Below are positions 46,701 through 57,700 of a stretch of 64,000 nt of DNA, one piece after another. Below the pieces are notes generated by a model. That model was given only the letters and a program-made list of their open reading frames with translations. It was not told the origin of the DNA and did no database searches. Origin of the DNA: Cheilinus undulatus (lineage: Eukaryota > Chordata > Actinopteri > Labriformes > Labridae). Every line of letters begins with the position of its first letter. Position 1 is the first letter of the stretch. The position numbers were made by a program, and so were the translations under genes. The stretch is from contig NC_054867.1 in NCBI RefSeq assembly GCF_018320785.1, positions 18,267,355-18,331,354 of the forward strand, read 5' to 3'.

Positions 46701-49700
46701 TGTGAAGAAGAGCTCTTTTGCTTGTATGCAGCTTTGTCATAAACTGAACTCATGGCAGTGATGACAGGCATTCAGAATTAACAAACAGAAACCATCTATT
46801 GTCTAGCTAATTGGCTTGTTTGCTTTATAGAGGATGAACCAGTTTTTCCTTAAACTTTTTTCTTTTTTGCCTTTTTACAACTCAAGGTGTACAGCAGGAC
46901 AGACAGGTCATCAAAGCTGATACTGTACAGTTTTGTGTAGTTATGTTTAAACTTAAAATGGCTACTTTCTCAAAATTCCAACAATCATCATTACTAGTCC
47001 ATCATCTTATCTTCAGGAAGAATTTAAATTGTTTATCTGGTGTTGGACCTTTAAGAAACATTTTACATACAAATCAATGTAGTCTAATTGAAAAAATTAA
47101 AGAAAGACAAAGGAGGAGCAGAATAAAAGAGGGAACACATAATTAACAAATAAGTAAAATATCTAAAAGAATAAAAAGTAAATGTTCACTAAATGCCTGC
47201 TTTTTGTTTTAAAATTCAATATCAATTTTCAAGTTGTGCAATTCACAACAGAGGAAGATGTGGTGGTACAAAGAATAGTATAGCAAGCAAATTCTCATCT
47301 GTTGTGAGGGTTTTATGCCTTTTTACTGGAAATGAATGCACCAGACATCCAGAAAAGTCTTTTTCATCAGTGTAAGTGCCTTTTACAAGTTAGACTTTGG
47401 TTTGTTCTTATGACTCTTGTTGATTTCAATTTGGATTTAGGGCTCCTGTGAGAAGTTTTTAGCTGGCTATGTAACAGAATCAAATTGTTACTAATTAAAC
47501 AACCATGTGGAATAAGAAACAAGCAGCTACAGTCACCACAACCAAACTCTGGCAGACTCATTATGATGACAAACTCTGATATTTAGTTTACAACTGAAAT
47601 GAGCAGCCCTTTAATTTCTCTAAGAGTTCTTGGATGAATACAGCATTGACATACTGTTACTGCCAGGCACTGATGATTGACCTGAGATGTGAAGTGCAGT
47701 TATTGATATGTCAAATGTTTTTGCTTGAACAAAGCCACACAAAGTGTTCCCTGACCGAGAATTAAACTCGGGCCGTGGTGGTAGGAGCGCCAAATCCTAA
47801 CCACTAGACCACAAGGGACTCTTACTGTCCACCTACACACTGTTTTATTCAATGTTTTAACTCACTGATAACTTAAAGGTACCTACAAATAAAATGCATC
47901 ATTATTCTTTACTTGTTAATTGGCAAGAAATATTCTTCTTACAAAATTATGGATTTAATTAATTAAGTAATTTAAAATGTTATGTTTGTGCCTCTTTATT
48001 TGCTACAAAACTAAATGATATCATCTGCACAAAGATGGCCTATTCCTCCACAGTTATTTTTAATGCCTTAATTGGCTGTGGTGGATAAGTGTCAGACCAA
48101 GTGATTAACAGCACACTGCAGACTCAGGCTTTTTTCTACTGCCAAGATTCTCATTGAGTGACACATATGGCTGTTTAAAGAAGGCAGGATGGTATTAATT
48201 ATTAATTATCAATTATTTCTCTACAAAAGAGTATGTGTTTCTGTGATATGAGTCATTAAATCTAATCAGACTAAAGATTCAGTTCTTCTCTCTGAGGCTT
48301 CAACCTTAAAATTACATGTGGACTTCAGTTACACTGAGAGATTAAAGAACCAGAAAACCACATTTAAACAACTCAAAATGTGTAGAATCTGATTGTATAA
48401 AACCCTGGGCTGTTGGTCTTGATTTTCTTGTTTAATATTATGAAGTCATCCCAGTTTAACAAGTGTATTAGGACTGCTTTAATCTCTCTCAAAACCATCA
48501 GACCTACAGGATGATACCTGTTAATTTTTGAAGCAGCTGTTGCAAAAGCATTTCTGCCAAAGTGCCCAAATAAGAGTAATATGGTGGTGCTTTGACCTCT
48601 AGGCTAAAATGAGGTCAAGAACCAGTTTAATTACTTCTCCAGAAATAAAAACAACTGACATTTAATTTGTATAGTTTCTCGTGTGGCAAAGTGTTCACTC
48701 CTTTTACTGATTATCTTATTTACCTGTGCCAAATGTTTTTGTCATTTCTTCTTTTTGGTATAACACTCCTACTATACCAACTTTCTCTCATTTGTCTCTA
48801 CAGAAGCATCAGTTTGTCCAATAGGTGACTTATTTTGCCCCATAATAAATCTCTTTTCTCAATCAGCTGTTAGATGTGCTAAATGCCAGCATTAAACTGA
48901 CAGACCACAACAGATAAACATCTGCTACTGGCACTGGTTCATGCCCACATATGTAGCAAAAGTTCAAAGAAGCTCCTGCACAGTGTCTCGCTTTTTGCTG
49001 ATATATATTGGAACACACAAAGTTTCAGTCTAACGGGCCTTCATCAGGTATGATGGCAGAATTCAAACAGGTCAGTATGTATACAAACAAAGAGACTTCA
49101 GTTATCTAATCAGGGAACCACTGGGATTAGTGATCACCTGGAGCTGTTAGTTCATCATCATACATCTTCAGATTTCATAAACAAGTAAATATAAAGAGAA
49201 TAACATGTTCCTAAATAACAACAGTAAAAAGACTGAAAAAAATAAACTTTATCAATATTAATATTACATTTAGTGGAAACCATCATTTTTATTAGTCTCT
49301 TAAATTCCTTTATATTATTAGTCCCTTTGGAGCTAAAGTGTGGAAAGTGAATCAGTTGTGAATAGATCCACCCATAGATGCCATGTCATGTCTTATGTCA
49401 TGGATGCTGATGTCTGTTTAAACAGCCAATATGACCGATATCGATGTTAAACAAATGCATCCCTACAGAAATTATGCATAAATTAAACATTTTAGATTAA
49501 ATAAGAGAGTAAGCAAATACATGTAATGGATAGTCACATTCTTAACTCTTAACTCAGGCAGTGAGTTCCCAACTGACACGTGTAGCCTTTCATCTCTGCT
49601 ACATTTCAAGTATGAATACAGCTCAAACGTACTATCACTGCTGCCTACCCACCATCTAAATCATCTCCTACATATTTAACTCTTCAGCACACCTCACAGC

Positions 49701-52700
49701 TGTTCCATGAACACATGTTTGAAGTTTAAAGTGCTCAACTGTATCTTTATGACCAGTAAAGCCCCATAACTCCTTCCTTCTTGTGGAACAGCTCATTGCG
49801 TATTCATGGGCTTCACTAGAAATATGCTAAGAGGCTTTTCAGCCAGACATGGCGCTCGCTAGTGATAGCAGGCCGGTGTCTGAATGAGAGGTCTTCCTGG
49901 CCCTGACCCTCTCCCCAGCTCCTCCTTTCATCCCTAGATTAATGACACAGCCTGAGACTCACACTGCAGCTCTCTGCTATTGTGTCCTATTCATTTGCCC
50001 CAACCGCCCCTCTCATCCTATCTCCCCCCTCGTCTTCATTTGCTATGGTCTTGCTCATAATGACATTTTTCCTGGAACTTTAAAAGAGTTTTTGGGTTGA
50101 GAGGAAGGAATTTGTACTGTGATAAATGCATATATTTTAACTGCTTTTTTAAACTGCTAACCTTTACTTTTTATTCCCTTATACCTCAAAAGTTAACACC
50201 TCAGAGAAATCTTAAATTCTCTTTCAGGACACAAGATGGCAGTAGAAGATTATAGAAAAAGAGGCATCTTAGCACAGCTGCAGCTAATGAGAAAATATCA
50301 TCAAGAAAACTTTGATTCCTTTCTGTCATACAAACTTTTATTTTATTTAAACTATTTCATTCCCTTATCTGTGCTATAAAAATGCACATTTCAAGCTGTG
50401 TTCTCTTTAGTTAGTTTGAATGAGCATCATGTTTTCCCAGTCGCCTCTCTTTTCTGTCCTTGGCTGATTGATTATTGGGTGCATTGCTGTTTTCAGGAGG
50501 GGCGTGTTCGTGTCACCCTGCTGGCTCGCAGCACAGAATACAGAAGGATATTAAACCAAGTGGAGGTGAGTCCAGCAACACCCTCCTTTCTTCCCTCTCT
50601 CTGTCTCTTTCTTTCTTGCAATTGCTCTTTTTTTCCTGCATCCTTTTCTTCCGACCTCCCTCATTTTCTTTTTTCTTCATCTTTCTCTTTTTCTCTTTAC
50701 TCTCTCTGTACAACCGTCCCGTCCCTCAGCCCCTCCTTTCCAACATTGATTTACTGCCCACATCTGTTAAGTGCCTATTTAAAATGTTATTCGCTATAAA
50801 CTGTGCAAGTAAAAAGGCTTGTGATTTATATGGTCAGAGCACATATTTATTTGCACTCTCATTGATCAGAGAACATGTTTCTGTGTTGTTGTTACAGCTG
50901 GTAAACGCCCTCAAGACTGTGCCTTCACTGGAGGTCAGTGTGGTGGACTACAAATACAAGTGAGTTATTGAGTGATGCCACATCACTACAGGAGCTGTTC
51001 AGTAGTGTTTGGCATTGGTTCAGGAATTACCAAAGCTGTGTAAGATATAGAAATTGTACATGCTTTAAAATGTGTAACAGCGACAGCGCTTATACAAAGA
51101 AAGTGATTGATGTGTGACTCTCTGTCTGTCTCTCAGGGATGTTCCCTTCCTCATGCAGCTGAAGATCACCCACAACTCTGACATTTTTATAGGGATGCAC
51201 GGGGCAGGCCTCACACACCTTCTCTTCCTCCCTGACTGGGCTGTCATCTTTGAGCTGTGAGTGGCTCTTTATGTCTGCATGTGTGCATCTTTGTGAGTGA
51301 TGGACAGAAAGAGACAGAAAGGGGAGCAGGGAGAGTGTGCGGTCGAGTAGCGTGCTGTGCCAAAGGCACCCTTCATACGCTTTGTGTATGACAGTGAAGC
51401 ACTGTCTAATTAACCAGGCATTCATCACACCTGGACAGACAAGCTCACTGGAGTGTGGCTGAGTGGCTGTGAGAGTGTTTTGTGCATATTTTTGTTAGTG
51501 ATACAGAGTGTGAACTACTTTGTGAATACAGCAACAAAAAGAGAGTGAAACATGGAGAAAGAAGGAGTGAAAGAGAGACCGACGATGAGAGCAAGAGATA
51601 AAGTGTCTGCATCTGTCCCTCCCAGATATAATTGTCAGGATGAAAGCTGCTATCGAGATTTGGCTCGGCTGCGGGGTATTCGATACGTGACTTGGCAGAA
51701 AATGGACAAAGTGCTCCCACAGGACAAGGTAAGGGAAAGTCCCGTACCAGCCATGGGCTCTCTGGCACTCTGCCGACTTAACTCATGGTATCTGTTGCAC
51801 ACAGAGCTAAACAGCATGGATCTGGAAGTAAAAATCCATTCATTTTCTCAGTAGCAGATTTGATTATGAGTAGGGATGAGCAATATTATTAGCCTGATAA
51901 CTGTACCAGCATATATTCTCTTAGAAAGTGAAATACTGGTAACTGGCTGATAACTGACCATAGATATTAACATTTTAAGTCAAATAACGGCCTTGAATAT
52001 TGGCAAAATGTACAGCTGTACCACAGGAGGTTTCCTAGGGTGCCACTCACTCAAGAGGGCCCACCCTGAGCCCTGAATACTCATTTATGCTCTATGCAAG
52101 CATAAAAATAGATGTGTCTGTTTGAAACTTTACAACCGTCATTGCCCTCATACTGACATGCATCTATAATGTTGGAGTGGACATTGAAAAACAAATCGAT
52201 TAGAAGTTGCCGTCTGACACAAAGCTACTGTGAAGATGCCCAATCTGTCCCATAGACTGGAGAAAGAACGGTCTGTCCTCTGTTCAGCTGTGCTCTGTCT
52301 TTGTGCTCAGGTGAGCTAACTTCATTGTGTTTTCTAACAACTTACTTAATATTCTGTGATATTTCCTCAGAAAACTTGATTAAGCTCTGTCCTTTTTTCA
52401 AATGGTTCTTCTTTGTTGTGTTTTGTCACTCTGGGTTGAGCTGTTGGCTGCATTGCTCAATGTTGCCCCCACAATTGGTGGTGGGGTTACAAAGTTTGGA
52501 CTGTATCTGTAAGCTTCCAGAATACGGATGGAAAACGGATGAAATGAATACAGAGTATGGACAAAAAGGTCCTTCCGTATTTGTCAAAAATAGAGCATAA
52601 ATGAGCCTTTAATAAACCCCAGACAACCAGACTGTCTACTTCCCCACTCGTTGCTCATCTCCACTTGACTCAGCCTCTCTTTGCACAGGAGACACTTATT

Positions 52701-53625
52701 GTTCTTTGCAATTAAAATAATTAAAATTAGCTTGGAAATATTGGCATATCATATATCAGCAAAAATCTAATCAAGTTAGATTTACCATGAGCTAACTGAA
52801 CGGTATGTGCTTCTATAGAAGACAAAAGTTTTTAAAACACCACCCTCTTTTTAAGAGAAACATACATTGTTTGTGATCTCAGTCAAAAATACTACAGTAC
52901 CCACAATCCTAGAGTGTCACATTGACGTCTCTGTTCGTTTAAGCAATATATACACAACCTATGATATATTACAACATTATCATTACAAATGTAAAAAGTA
53001 CAATAAAGATAAGACTAGAAAAAGGGTAAATATATGGTTTGAAAGTTTGAAAAATATATTTAAAAGCAATTAAACTCACCACATTGGATTATGGAATACA
53101 TACACTTGAATTTCCCTTATGATTAATAAAGTGTCTATCATTGTTCCCTAATCCTTGTAGAGAATATATACACAGTCTTGTGTCTTTGCCTATCACTCAG
53201 TTTTCAAATGCTGTTTTTGCACCAAATCAAATGTTTTATAGTTTTGAGTATGCAGGTAGGTGGTTAGCTTGGCTTGTGCATTAAATGTGTTGATTTATGG
53301 ATTTTGTTTAATATCAATGAAGGATTTGAATTGGAAATCTACTTCTGGCACTGTTGACCGCTATACAGGTGGAAACTGTTGTAGACACATTAAAACAAGC
53401 AATAATTAAACTAGTCAATTGCAGGGATTTGTATGTTGTGTTTTCACTAATCTGACATTTCTCTGTCACCTCTCTTAGGGTCACCATCCAACTCTCGGGG
53501 ACCACCCAAAGTTTACCAACTACCACTTTGATGTAAACGAGTTTATGCGTCTTGTGATAGAGGCGGCTGATTACGTCACATGGCATCCAAAGTGGCAGCC
53601 TCGCTCCCATCATGATGAATTCTAG
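31758..53625 (+). CDS. eogt: EGF domain-specific O-linked N-acetylglucosamine transferase
   Basis: This ER-lumen GT61-family enzyme adds O-GlcNAc to Ser/Thr of folded EGF repeats such as those of Notch; human mutations cause Adams-Oliver syndrome. Coding exons: 31758-31961, 32524-32624, 32892-33000, 33217-33311, 33401-33505, 36691-36797, 37442-37545, 39806-39898, 40249-40320, 41086-41172, 50497-50565, 50898-50959, 51137-51256, 51626-51728 and 53479-53625. The sum is 1578 nt, 525 residues (human 527). Residues 1 to about 19 ([16 protein letters not shown]) are a signal peptide. Conserved blocks include [19 protein letters not shown] [25 protein letters not shown] and the GT61 signature [14 protein letters not shown]. 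The position of the human DYD motif reads KYD (293-295). The C-terminus is HDEF, an HDEL-like ER retrieval signal. The ATG at 31758 is used because the upstream ATG at 31738 stops after three codons. Intron 10 is 9.3 kb and carries a tRNA cluster. Confidence 0.97.
33630..33703 (-). pseudogene. Decayed tRNA-Glu copy in eogt intron 5
   Basis: On the - strand the segment follows the tRNA-Glu pattern: CTACTGGTTAGGATATGGCA-like D arm and anticodon region, then GGTTCAATTCC. Many stem pairs are lost and the acceptor arm is altered. It is not expected to function. Confidence 0.75.
33757..34066. mobile_element. hAT-like short element in eogt intron 5
   Basis: It ends GGGGGTCACAGACTGAAAAG, then TTTGGGAACCCCTG, a typical hAT terminus, and has GGGGGTCGCCAGAGGCC near its left end. 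It has the internal pattern of a known fish non-autonomous hAT group. There is no coding content. Confidence 0.6.
34067..35008. other. eogt intron 5, nothing recognised
   Basis: AT-rich intron sequence between the hAT-like element and the antisense tRNA-Glu. No gene, RNA or clear repeat is visible. Confidence 0.5.
35009..35080 (-). tRNA. tRNA-Glu (anticodon CTC), antisense in eogt intron 5
   Basis: The 72-base gene is identical to the four + strand copies at 43-46 kb and to the common vertebrate tRNA-Glu(CTC). It has TCCCTGG/TCAGGGA acceptor arms and the loop CTCTCAC in a CGGCG/CGCCG stem. On its own strand a TTTT lies about 8 bases downstream (CCATTTTCATCC), so termination looks normal. It is transcribed against eogt. 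Confidence 0.96.
35766..35838 (+). tRNA. tRNA-Arg (anticodon ACG), sense in eogt intron 5
   Basis: The 73 bases are identical to the two tmf1 intron copies, including the T-stem G-U pair. It is followed by ACATTTTTCC, a good terminator. Its 5' flank (about 35660-35765) shares only short G-rich and GCATGCAT words with the other two, so it is a more distant or gene-converted member. Confidence 0.95.
36316..36385 (+). pseudogene. Decayed tRNA-Arg copy in eogt intron 5
   Basis: GGGCTAGTGGCGTAATATATAATCA followed by GTCTGACATCAGATAAGAT follows the tRNA-Arg(ACG) outline. The anticodon loop is deleted and the B box is broken. It lies about 480 bases after the intact copy. Confidence 0.65.
37042..37358. 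mobile_element. TTAA-type inverted-repeat element in eogt intron 6 (T2/Kolobok-like)
   Basis: Ends of about 36 bases are near-perfect inverted copies: AGGGATACTTCCAACATTTT on the left and AAAATGTTGAAGTATCCCT on the right. They are flanked by TCAA (37038-37041, one change from TTAA) and TTAA (37359-37362). The TTAAAGGRR junction is the pattern described for T2-type elements of Xenopus. There is no coding content. Confidence 0.75.
37781..38403. mobile_element. TTAA-type inverted-repeat element in eogt intron 7 (T2/Kolobok-like)
   Basis: It is flanked by perfect TTAA (37777-37780 and 38404-38407), with ends AGGAGACATATTATGC and TATAATATGTCTCCT. The TTAAAGGAG junction fits the TTAAAGGRR rule. 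Its centre (about 38060-38160) holds a tRNA-like stretch (AACTCAATGGGTTATCC ... GATGGTTCAAATCCC, then TTTGGATAAAAGTGTCTG), which looks like a SINE head nested in the element. No transposase frame is present. Confidence 0.75.
38062..38160 (+). repeat. tRNA-derived SINE-like segment nested in the intron 7 element
   Basis: A-box-like TAACTCAATGGG and B-box-like GGTTCAAATCC are spaced as in a tRNA. They are followed by TTTGGATAAAAGTGTCTGTA, resembling the tail of fish tRNA SINEs. It lies inside the TTAA element, so it was either carried by that element or inserted into it. Confidence 0.5.
38408..39805. other. Rest of eogt intron 7, nothing recognised
   Basis: Unique-looking AT-rich intron sequence with no gene, RNA or clear repeat. 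Confidence 0.5.
41173..43130. other. Start of eogt intron 10, nothing recognised
   Basis: AT-rich intron sequence ahead of the tRNA cluster. Small frames exist but none has support as an exon. Confidence 0.5.
43131..43202 (+). tRNA. tRNA-Glu (anticodon CTC), copy 1 of the eogt intron 10 cluster
   Basis: 72 bases, identical to the other intact copies. The 3' flank shares AACATCTTTGTTTGGATT with them but then diverges. No TTTT follows closely; the nearest T-rich motif is CTTTGTTT. Confidence 0.94.
43333..43532. mobile_element. Small inverted-repeat element in eogt intron 10
   Basis: Left CCCTATTCATACAGGATTAA with ATTACC, and right GGTAATACTAGTCCTGTGTG with AATAG, are inverted copies of about 30 bases around an AT-rich centre. 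Flanking TTA/TAA-like trinucleotides would suit a Harbinger-type insertion, but the class is uncertain. Confidence 0.6.
43603..43674 (+). tRNA. tRNA-Glu (anticodon CTC), copy 2 of the eogt intron 10 cluster
   Basis: 72 bases, identical to the other copies. It starts a block of about 500 bases (to about 44118) that recurs at 45301 and, in part, at 45825. Its 3' flank is ACATCTTTGTTTGGATTCC, with no TTTT. Confidence 0.94.
43935..44005 (-). pseudogene. Decayed antisense tRNA-Glu, unit A
   Basis: On the - strand it keeps CTGGTGGTCTAGTATTTAAGAT and GGTTCAATCAC-type B-box sequence of tRNA-Glu. The anticodon arm and acceptor ends are broken. It is a clear sister of 45571-45641. Confidence 0.8.
44119..44498. 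other. eogt intron 10 between tRNA units, nothing recognised
   Basis: AT-rich intron sequence with no gene or clear repeat, leading to another antisense tRNA-Glu relic. Confidence 0.45.
44499..44570 (-). pseudogene. Antisense tRNA-Glu-like pseudogene with full length
   Basis: 72 bases with intact acceptor-end sequences (TCCCTGGTGGTCTAATGGTT ... GGTCAGGGAA). The anticodon stem is weakened to G-U pairs and the loop is changed to CTCGCTC, and the B box GATTTGATTCC lost its C. It probably does not act in translation. Confidence 0.75.
45301..45372 (+). tRNA. tRNA-Glu (anticodon CTC), copy 3 of the eogt intron 10 cluster
   Basis: 72 bases, identical to the other copies. It heads the second copy of the duplication unit, and its 3' flank is the same TTT-G-TTT sequence without TTTT. 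Confidence 0.94.
45571..45641 (-). pseudogene. Decayed antisense tRNA-Glu, unit B
   Basis: Sister of 43935-44005 with a few different base changes, including a restored CGA in the B box. It is still missing proper stems. Confidence 0.8.
45816..46110 (+). repeat. tRNA-containing duplication unit C (partial)
   Basis: It repeats the tRNA-Glu and the next roughly 200 bases of units A and B. Similarity is lost around ACTGATCTCTGACTTG, where the antisense relic of A and B would begin. Confidence 0.88.
45825..45896 (+). tRNA. tRNA-Glu (anticodon CTC), copy 4 of the eogt intron 10 cluster
   Basis: 72 bases, identical to the other copies, at the head of a third, truncated unit (to about 46110). The 3' flank again lacks TTTT. 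Confidence 0.94.
46111..47746. other. eogt intron 10, nothing recognised
   Basis: Intron sequence after the tRNA cluster with no gene or clear repeat until the relic at 47747. Confidence 0.45.
47747..47818 (-). pseudogene. Antisense tRNA-Glu relative with altered anticodon
   Basis: 72 bases keeping the tRNA-Glu layout. The anticodon loop reads CTCCTAC (anticodon position CCT), the T loop is TTTAATT, and one acceptor pair is mismatched. It is likely a pseudogene; the odd anticodon is discussed in the findings. Confidence 0.7.
47819..50496. other. End of eogt intron 10; one probable repeat, no gene
   Basis: About 48960-49250 carries a stretch (CTAACGGGCCTTCATCAGGT with neighbours) that resembles a dispersed fish repeat. 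About 49780-50010 is less AT-rich and complex, perhaps a conserved non-coding element. No exon was found. Confidence 0.4.
51870..52830. repeat. Dispersed repeat in eogt intron 14, related to 60.9-62.4 kb
   Basis: It shares in order, with about 60940-62400, the words CGGCCTTGAATATTGGCAAAA, AGGGCCCACCCTGAG-type, GACTGTCTA, CTTGACTCAGCCTCTCTTT and GAGACACTT, and a closing ATATCAGCAAAAATC-type segment. It looks like a non-autonomous DNA element. No coding part was recognised. Confidence 0.6.
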
Positions 53626-54785
53626 AGATGTTTGGTGAAGAACTTTAACATCAAACAGCCGTTTGATGTTAAAGAAGTCATATTTTTTAGGTGTTTTTAA
53701 ATAATACTGCTGCTGGACAGCAGCAGTTTGCCTAGTATTTTCCACATCCTGCCTGCTGAATCTTTAGGTCAAGATGAGTGAATGCTGGTCAACTCAGGGC
53801 TGAGTAGCGTTCACCGGCTCCATTACCATCAAATCAGACACAAGACAAAGCATGCAGTCCGATCAGCCGAAGAGTGATGAAATGTGTCCTATGTTTCTTC
53901 ATTACCTCTGCTATGTCTTTTTCATTCCACACCAACAGTTGGTTAATGAACAGCTGTTACGGCTTCCCTTCAGATGCGACATCTTGTCACATTTGATCAG
54001 AGTTACCTTGATGGGCTCCTCTTCAGAGCTGTTGACAATCACAGCAGAGTTTCTGAGCACACTTGGCTTTCTCTGGGCTAATATCATGGGCAGAATTGAC
54101 CTGCTGGAGCACAGGCATGAGGTTATTTGGTAAGATTTAACAAGCACTGATTTCTCTGAATATGAGAGACAGAAGTGTCACACTACTGCTGCCAAAAGGG
54201 ATTTTCTTTGTATGGATATTTGTGATGTTTGTGAATGTGTACTGTATTTCTTTTAAGTGCTTCAGTGTTAAGAACCTGAAGCTCATACTCAAGTATTTTT
54301 CCATTAAAGTCAACAGTCCAATGTTTTGTGCTGCATAAACTAATGTTGCTGTTGTCAGCTGAATATTCAGACTATGTTGCAGGCTATTTAAATTGAAATG
54401 ACATGCTTGTCTGACATTGGTAACGTTTCTTATTTAAATTAATGTGTTTGTTGTAAAATGTTTTTATCTGATGGCTAATTTTATCACAAACTCCTTTGTA
54501 CTTTGCCAGAGGAAACCCAGTGTCAGTATTATAAAATGATGAGTGTGCTGCTATGTCTTTAACCTTACCTAAGGCCTCTTGAGTGCTTTTAGTTTCATAC
54601 TTTTGTAGGGTAGAGTATTTTCAAAGCATCATTTTCGTTTTTCTCAGCCTCTCTGTGAGCCTGCTGTTATATTTATCAATGAACATGATGAACTCAGTTA
54701 GACCTCTTTGGTCTGAACTGTGCTTGACTTGTAACAGTTTTATATTCAGAGGTTGTGTAATATTTTGAAATAAATAAATTTGAAA
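53626..54785 (+). promoter_or_regulatory. eogt 3' untranslated region with poly(A) signals
   Basis: Overlapping AATAAA hexamers at 54769-54774 and 54773-54778 lie about 1.15 kb after the stop. The intervening frames on both strands look random. The exact cleavage site is not known. Confidence 0.6.
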
Positions 54786-57700
54786 ATACTGTCGCATGCT
54801 GTCTTGTTGCTGGCCATACTTGAAAATCAATCAATTTTTGATGTCTGACCTTGGAAGGGAAAACAGAACCCTTTGTGCTGCTTTTTCTGCTGAAATCAGA
54901 CAGCTCTTTGCTGTGGGTTTCATTATTTTTGTGAGTTCAGATCTAAGGAGCGGAAGGGCCGCTCACAAAAGGGCACCAGTTCAGTTTTTACTGTCACCAT
55001 AATAAATCTGAATGACCTCAAAACACTAAACAGGTGAACTGTGAGGCACCGTGGCCACACGGGGGCAATCTAACACCACACATGAGCCCAGATCGTCTTC
55101 TGCGCTGAGTTCGTGTCTAACAGTTTTTTTTCCAAGCGGTGGAGAGAGTGAGAAGATTATTTGCAAGTATCCAAAGGGGTCAAAAGACGACAATGTTTGT
55201 TAAAGTGTATTCGCTTCAGTTTGTTGTCGGCAGTCTTGCTCCTGCTGCCGGCTCTTTGCGGATGTTGTGTCTGAACTTTCTGAGTATTGACAGACACCGG
55301 GCCTGTCTGGGATGGACACTATTTATGGCCCTGCTCGGGTTACTGCCAGTGACCTCGTAAAGAAATGAAGAATCTCTTTGCAGGAGGGGATCAAAAGCAG
55401 AGGAACCAAGATGTCTGTTCTCATTAACCTTCATGGCGGCCCTAAATCGATGGCCAAGTCCCGGTTTTAAGCGCCAGGCCTGCCTGCTGGATGTCTCCGT
55501 GATGGATCGGATCACCCGGACCACCTTCCGACTTAAAGTATGAAGCGTGAGAAAAACACAGTGTACAAAGACTTAAGTATAAATCCTCTCCTCTGTGTGT
55601 GCAGTGGAGAATGTGCACACGGTATGTAGGCCTTTTTGACTTGCGTGGGTGACGGAGTGCACCTAATCAGTCGTCTTATTACTTTAATAATAAAAATATA
55701 ACCTAATTAGCCACTGCACCTTTTTAAAATATTATGAAAAATATACTTTCTTCATGATTTTCACCCGGAGTCGTTGGTTAAGGTGATAAAAATCGTCCTA
55801 AATAGAACTAAACACACAAAGCAGGACACTAAAGACAGCAGAAGCTTTGGTAGAGGAAACTTTGCTCATAATAAGGATAACTGGCACGTACATATCAACT
55901 CTATATTGGTTAAATTCCTAACTTTAACTCTTTTTTTTTATATGAATTTAGTTTTCTGGGAACCTTCTTCAATCTCTTACATTTTTGGCAAACCAGGCCA
56001 ACTGGCTAAATATATATTTTTCCCAGTGTAATAATGTCTCCCCTCATGTGCCCCTATAGTGACATCATTTCTAATGCTATCTGCTCTAAATACACCTGCA
56101 AGACAAAGTCAATTCAAACCATGAATGCTGCATACAAAACAAGTTAACATTTTCTTAGATTATCCTGATTCCACTTTTTTGCATGCCTTTTCCACTCAAG
56201 ATGTTGCAACTATGGAAGGGAATCTGTAATTTAACTGCTTGTTTTAGTCGTGTTTTTCTTTTTCTTTCTTTTTTTTTTTTTTTTTTTTAGCTGATGACCA
56301 AATTTTAATAGTGTCTCAAATAAGTGTGTTGTTGGAGTCTGATTTCTCTCATCTTTTATTGTCATCAGGATCTACATTTACTGCCTCAGACTGTGAAAAC
56401 TGGTAGAAGGTTGCAACTCAGATTTTCGAGAGATGAGCTTCAGGACACGATGGGACAGGACAGCTGAATAAAAGTCCATAGGTGAGGTGAAAGCTGTGAG
56501 AAATGCAATCTCAGAGAAACACATTTTACAAGATTTATTTGCAATCCTATTGTCCCATCTCATTTTGACAAATATTCCCATTGTTAAAGCAATAATTGAA
56601 GTACACTTTTGAACTTTCACTCTACTACATGTCCTACAGTAGTTATTGACTATCTTACAGTCATTTGTCTGTTTTTCATAAGGTGATCATGAGCATTTGC
56701 TCAGAATCAATCACAATCTGCTCATTTTACATCCAAAGGCATCCTTAACACCAAAGAGACAGTGTTTCATAGGCATAAATGCACCAATATTGACTTATAT
56801 TCCTCAAGTTAAAAACAGATTTTTCTTCCATATTTCCCTCATGGTTTGTGGTCATTGGCAGAATAACCATAGAGAATATCCTATAACCCTGCTCCTCTGA
56901 TATAGGACACCCCAATAGGACATCAGCCTATATCTACTCTTACTTCACCACATTACCACAAGGTACATGAGTGATAATGCAACCTTTAAGGTGCCATTCC
57001 TGCTTAAGATTTAAACTCTGCCACAGATTTATGCAGTGAATCAAGCTGGGAAAACTGATGCCTCTGTAACAACACCCACAAGTGTAATGGGAAGTAAATT
57101 AAATTTCACACTGTTCAACCTCACCCTTTAAATCTGTGTTTACGTCACATGATGTGGTTTCCTCTGATATTATCTGCCCCTCTGAGGGAGGATAGAGGAG
57201 ATAAGTGCTGTGGACTGCTGCATGCATTAGCTGGCTCTCTTTAAGATAAAAGGCCTTCTATACTTAACATGATGTGTAGGTTCACCACTGTATAGACACA
57301 ACTAACTGCTGCAGACAGGGGTTATCAACTTTCTGGTCACAGTTTCATTCTCTAAACTGGATTGGCTACTCAATAGCGAAGAGACAGGACAGTCTGGAGC
57401 TGTCCTGAAATTATTTGAAGCACATCTGGTGCTGTCCATGGTGCTGAAACAATGATTTTCTCTTTTTTTTTGTGTCAGTCTTGCAGCTAAACCTCTGCAT
57501 GTTCCTCAGTTGTGGCAAAGCCACATCAATGACTAATCTGCTCTCAGTTCAAAGTCAGACAGATCGATTTGTAACAGATTAAAACCTAAATTAATCACTT
57601 GAAAATACCCTAAAGCACTTTCTCTCTCAATCAAGCACATTGCAGGTAGCAAGGTGGTCAGAAGGGGACAGTGCCAAAGCCAGACTGGCAGGGCTGAGAT

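Noticed and set aside
50475..50963. 162-codon + strand frame overlapping eogt exons 11 and 12
   Set aside because: It runs through intron sequence with a pyrimidine-rich stretch and is out of frame with the conserved EOGT reading; the spliced frame explains the locus.
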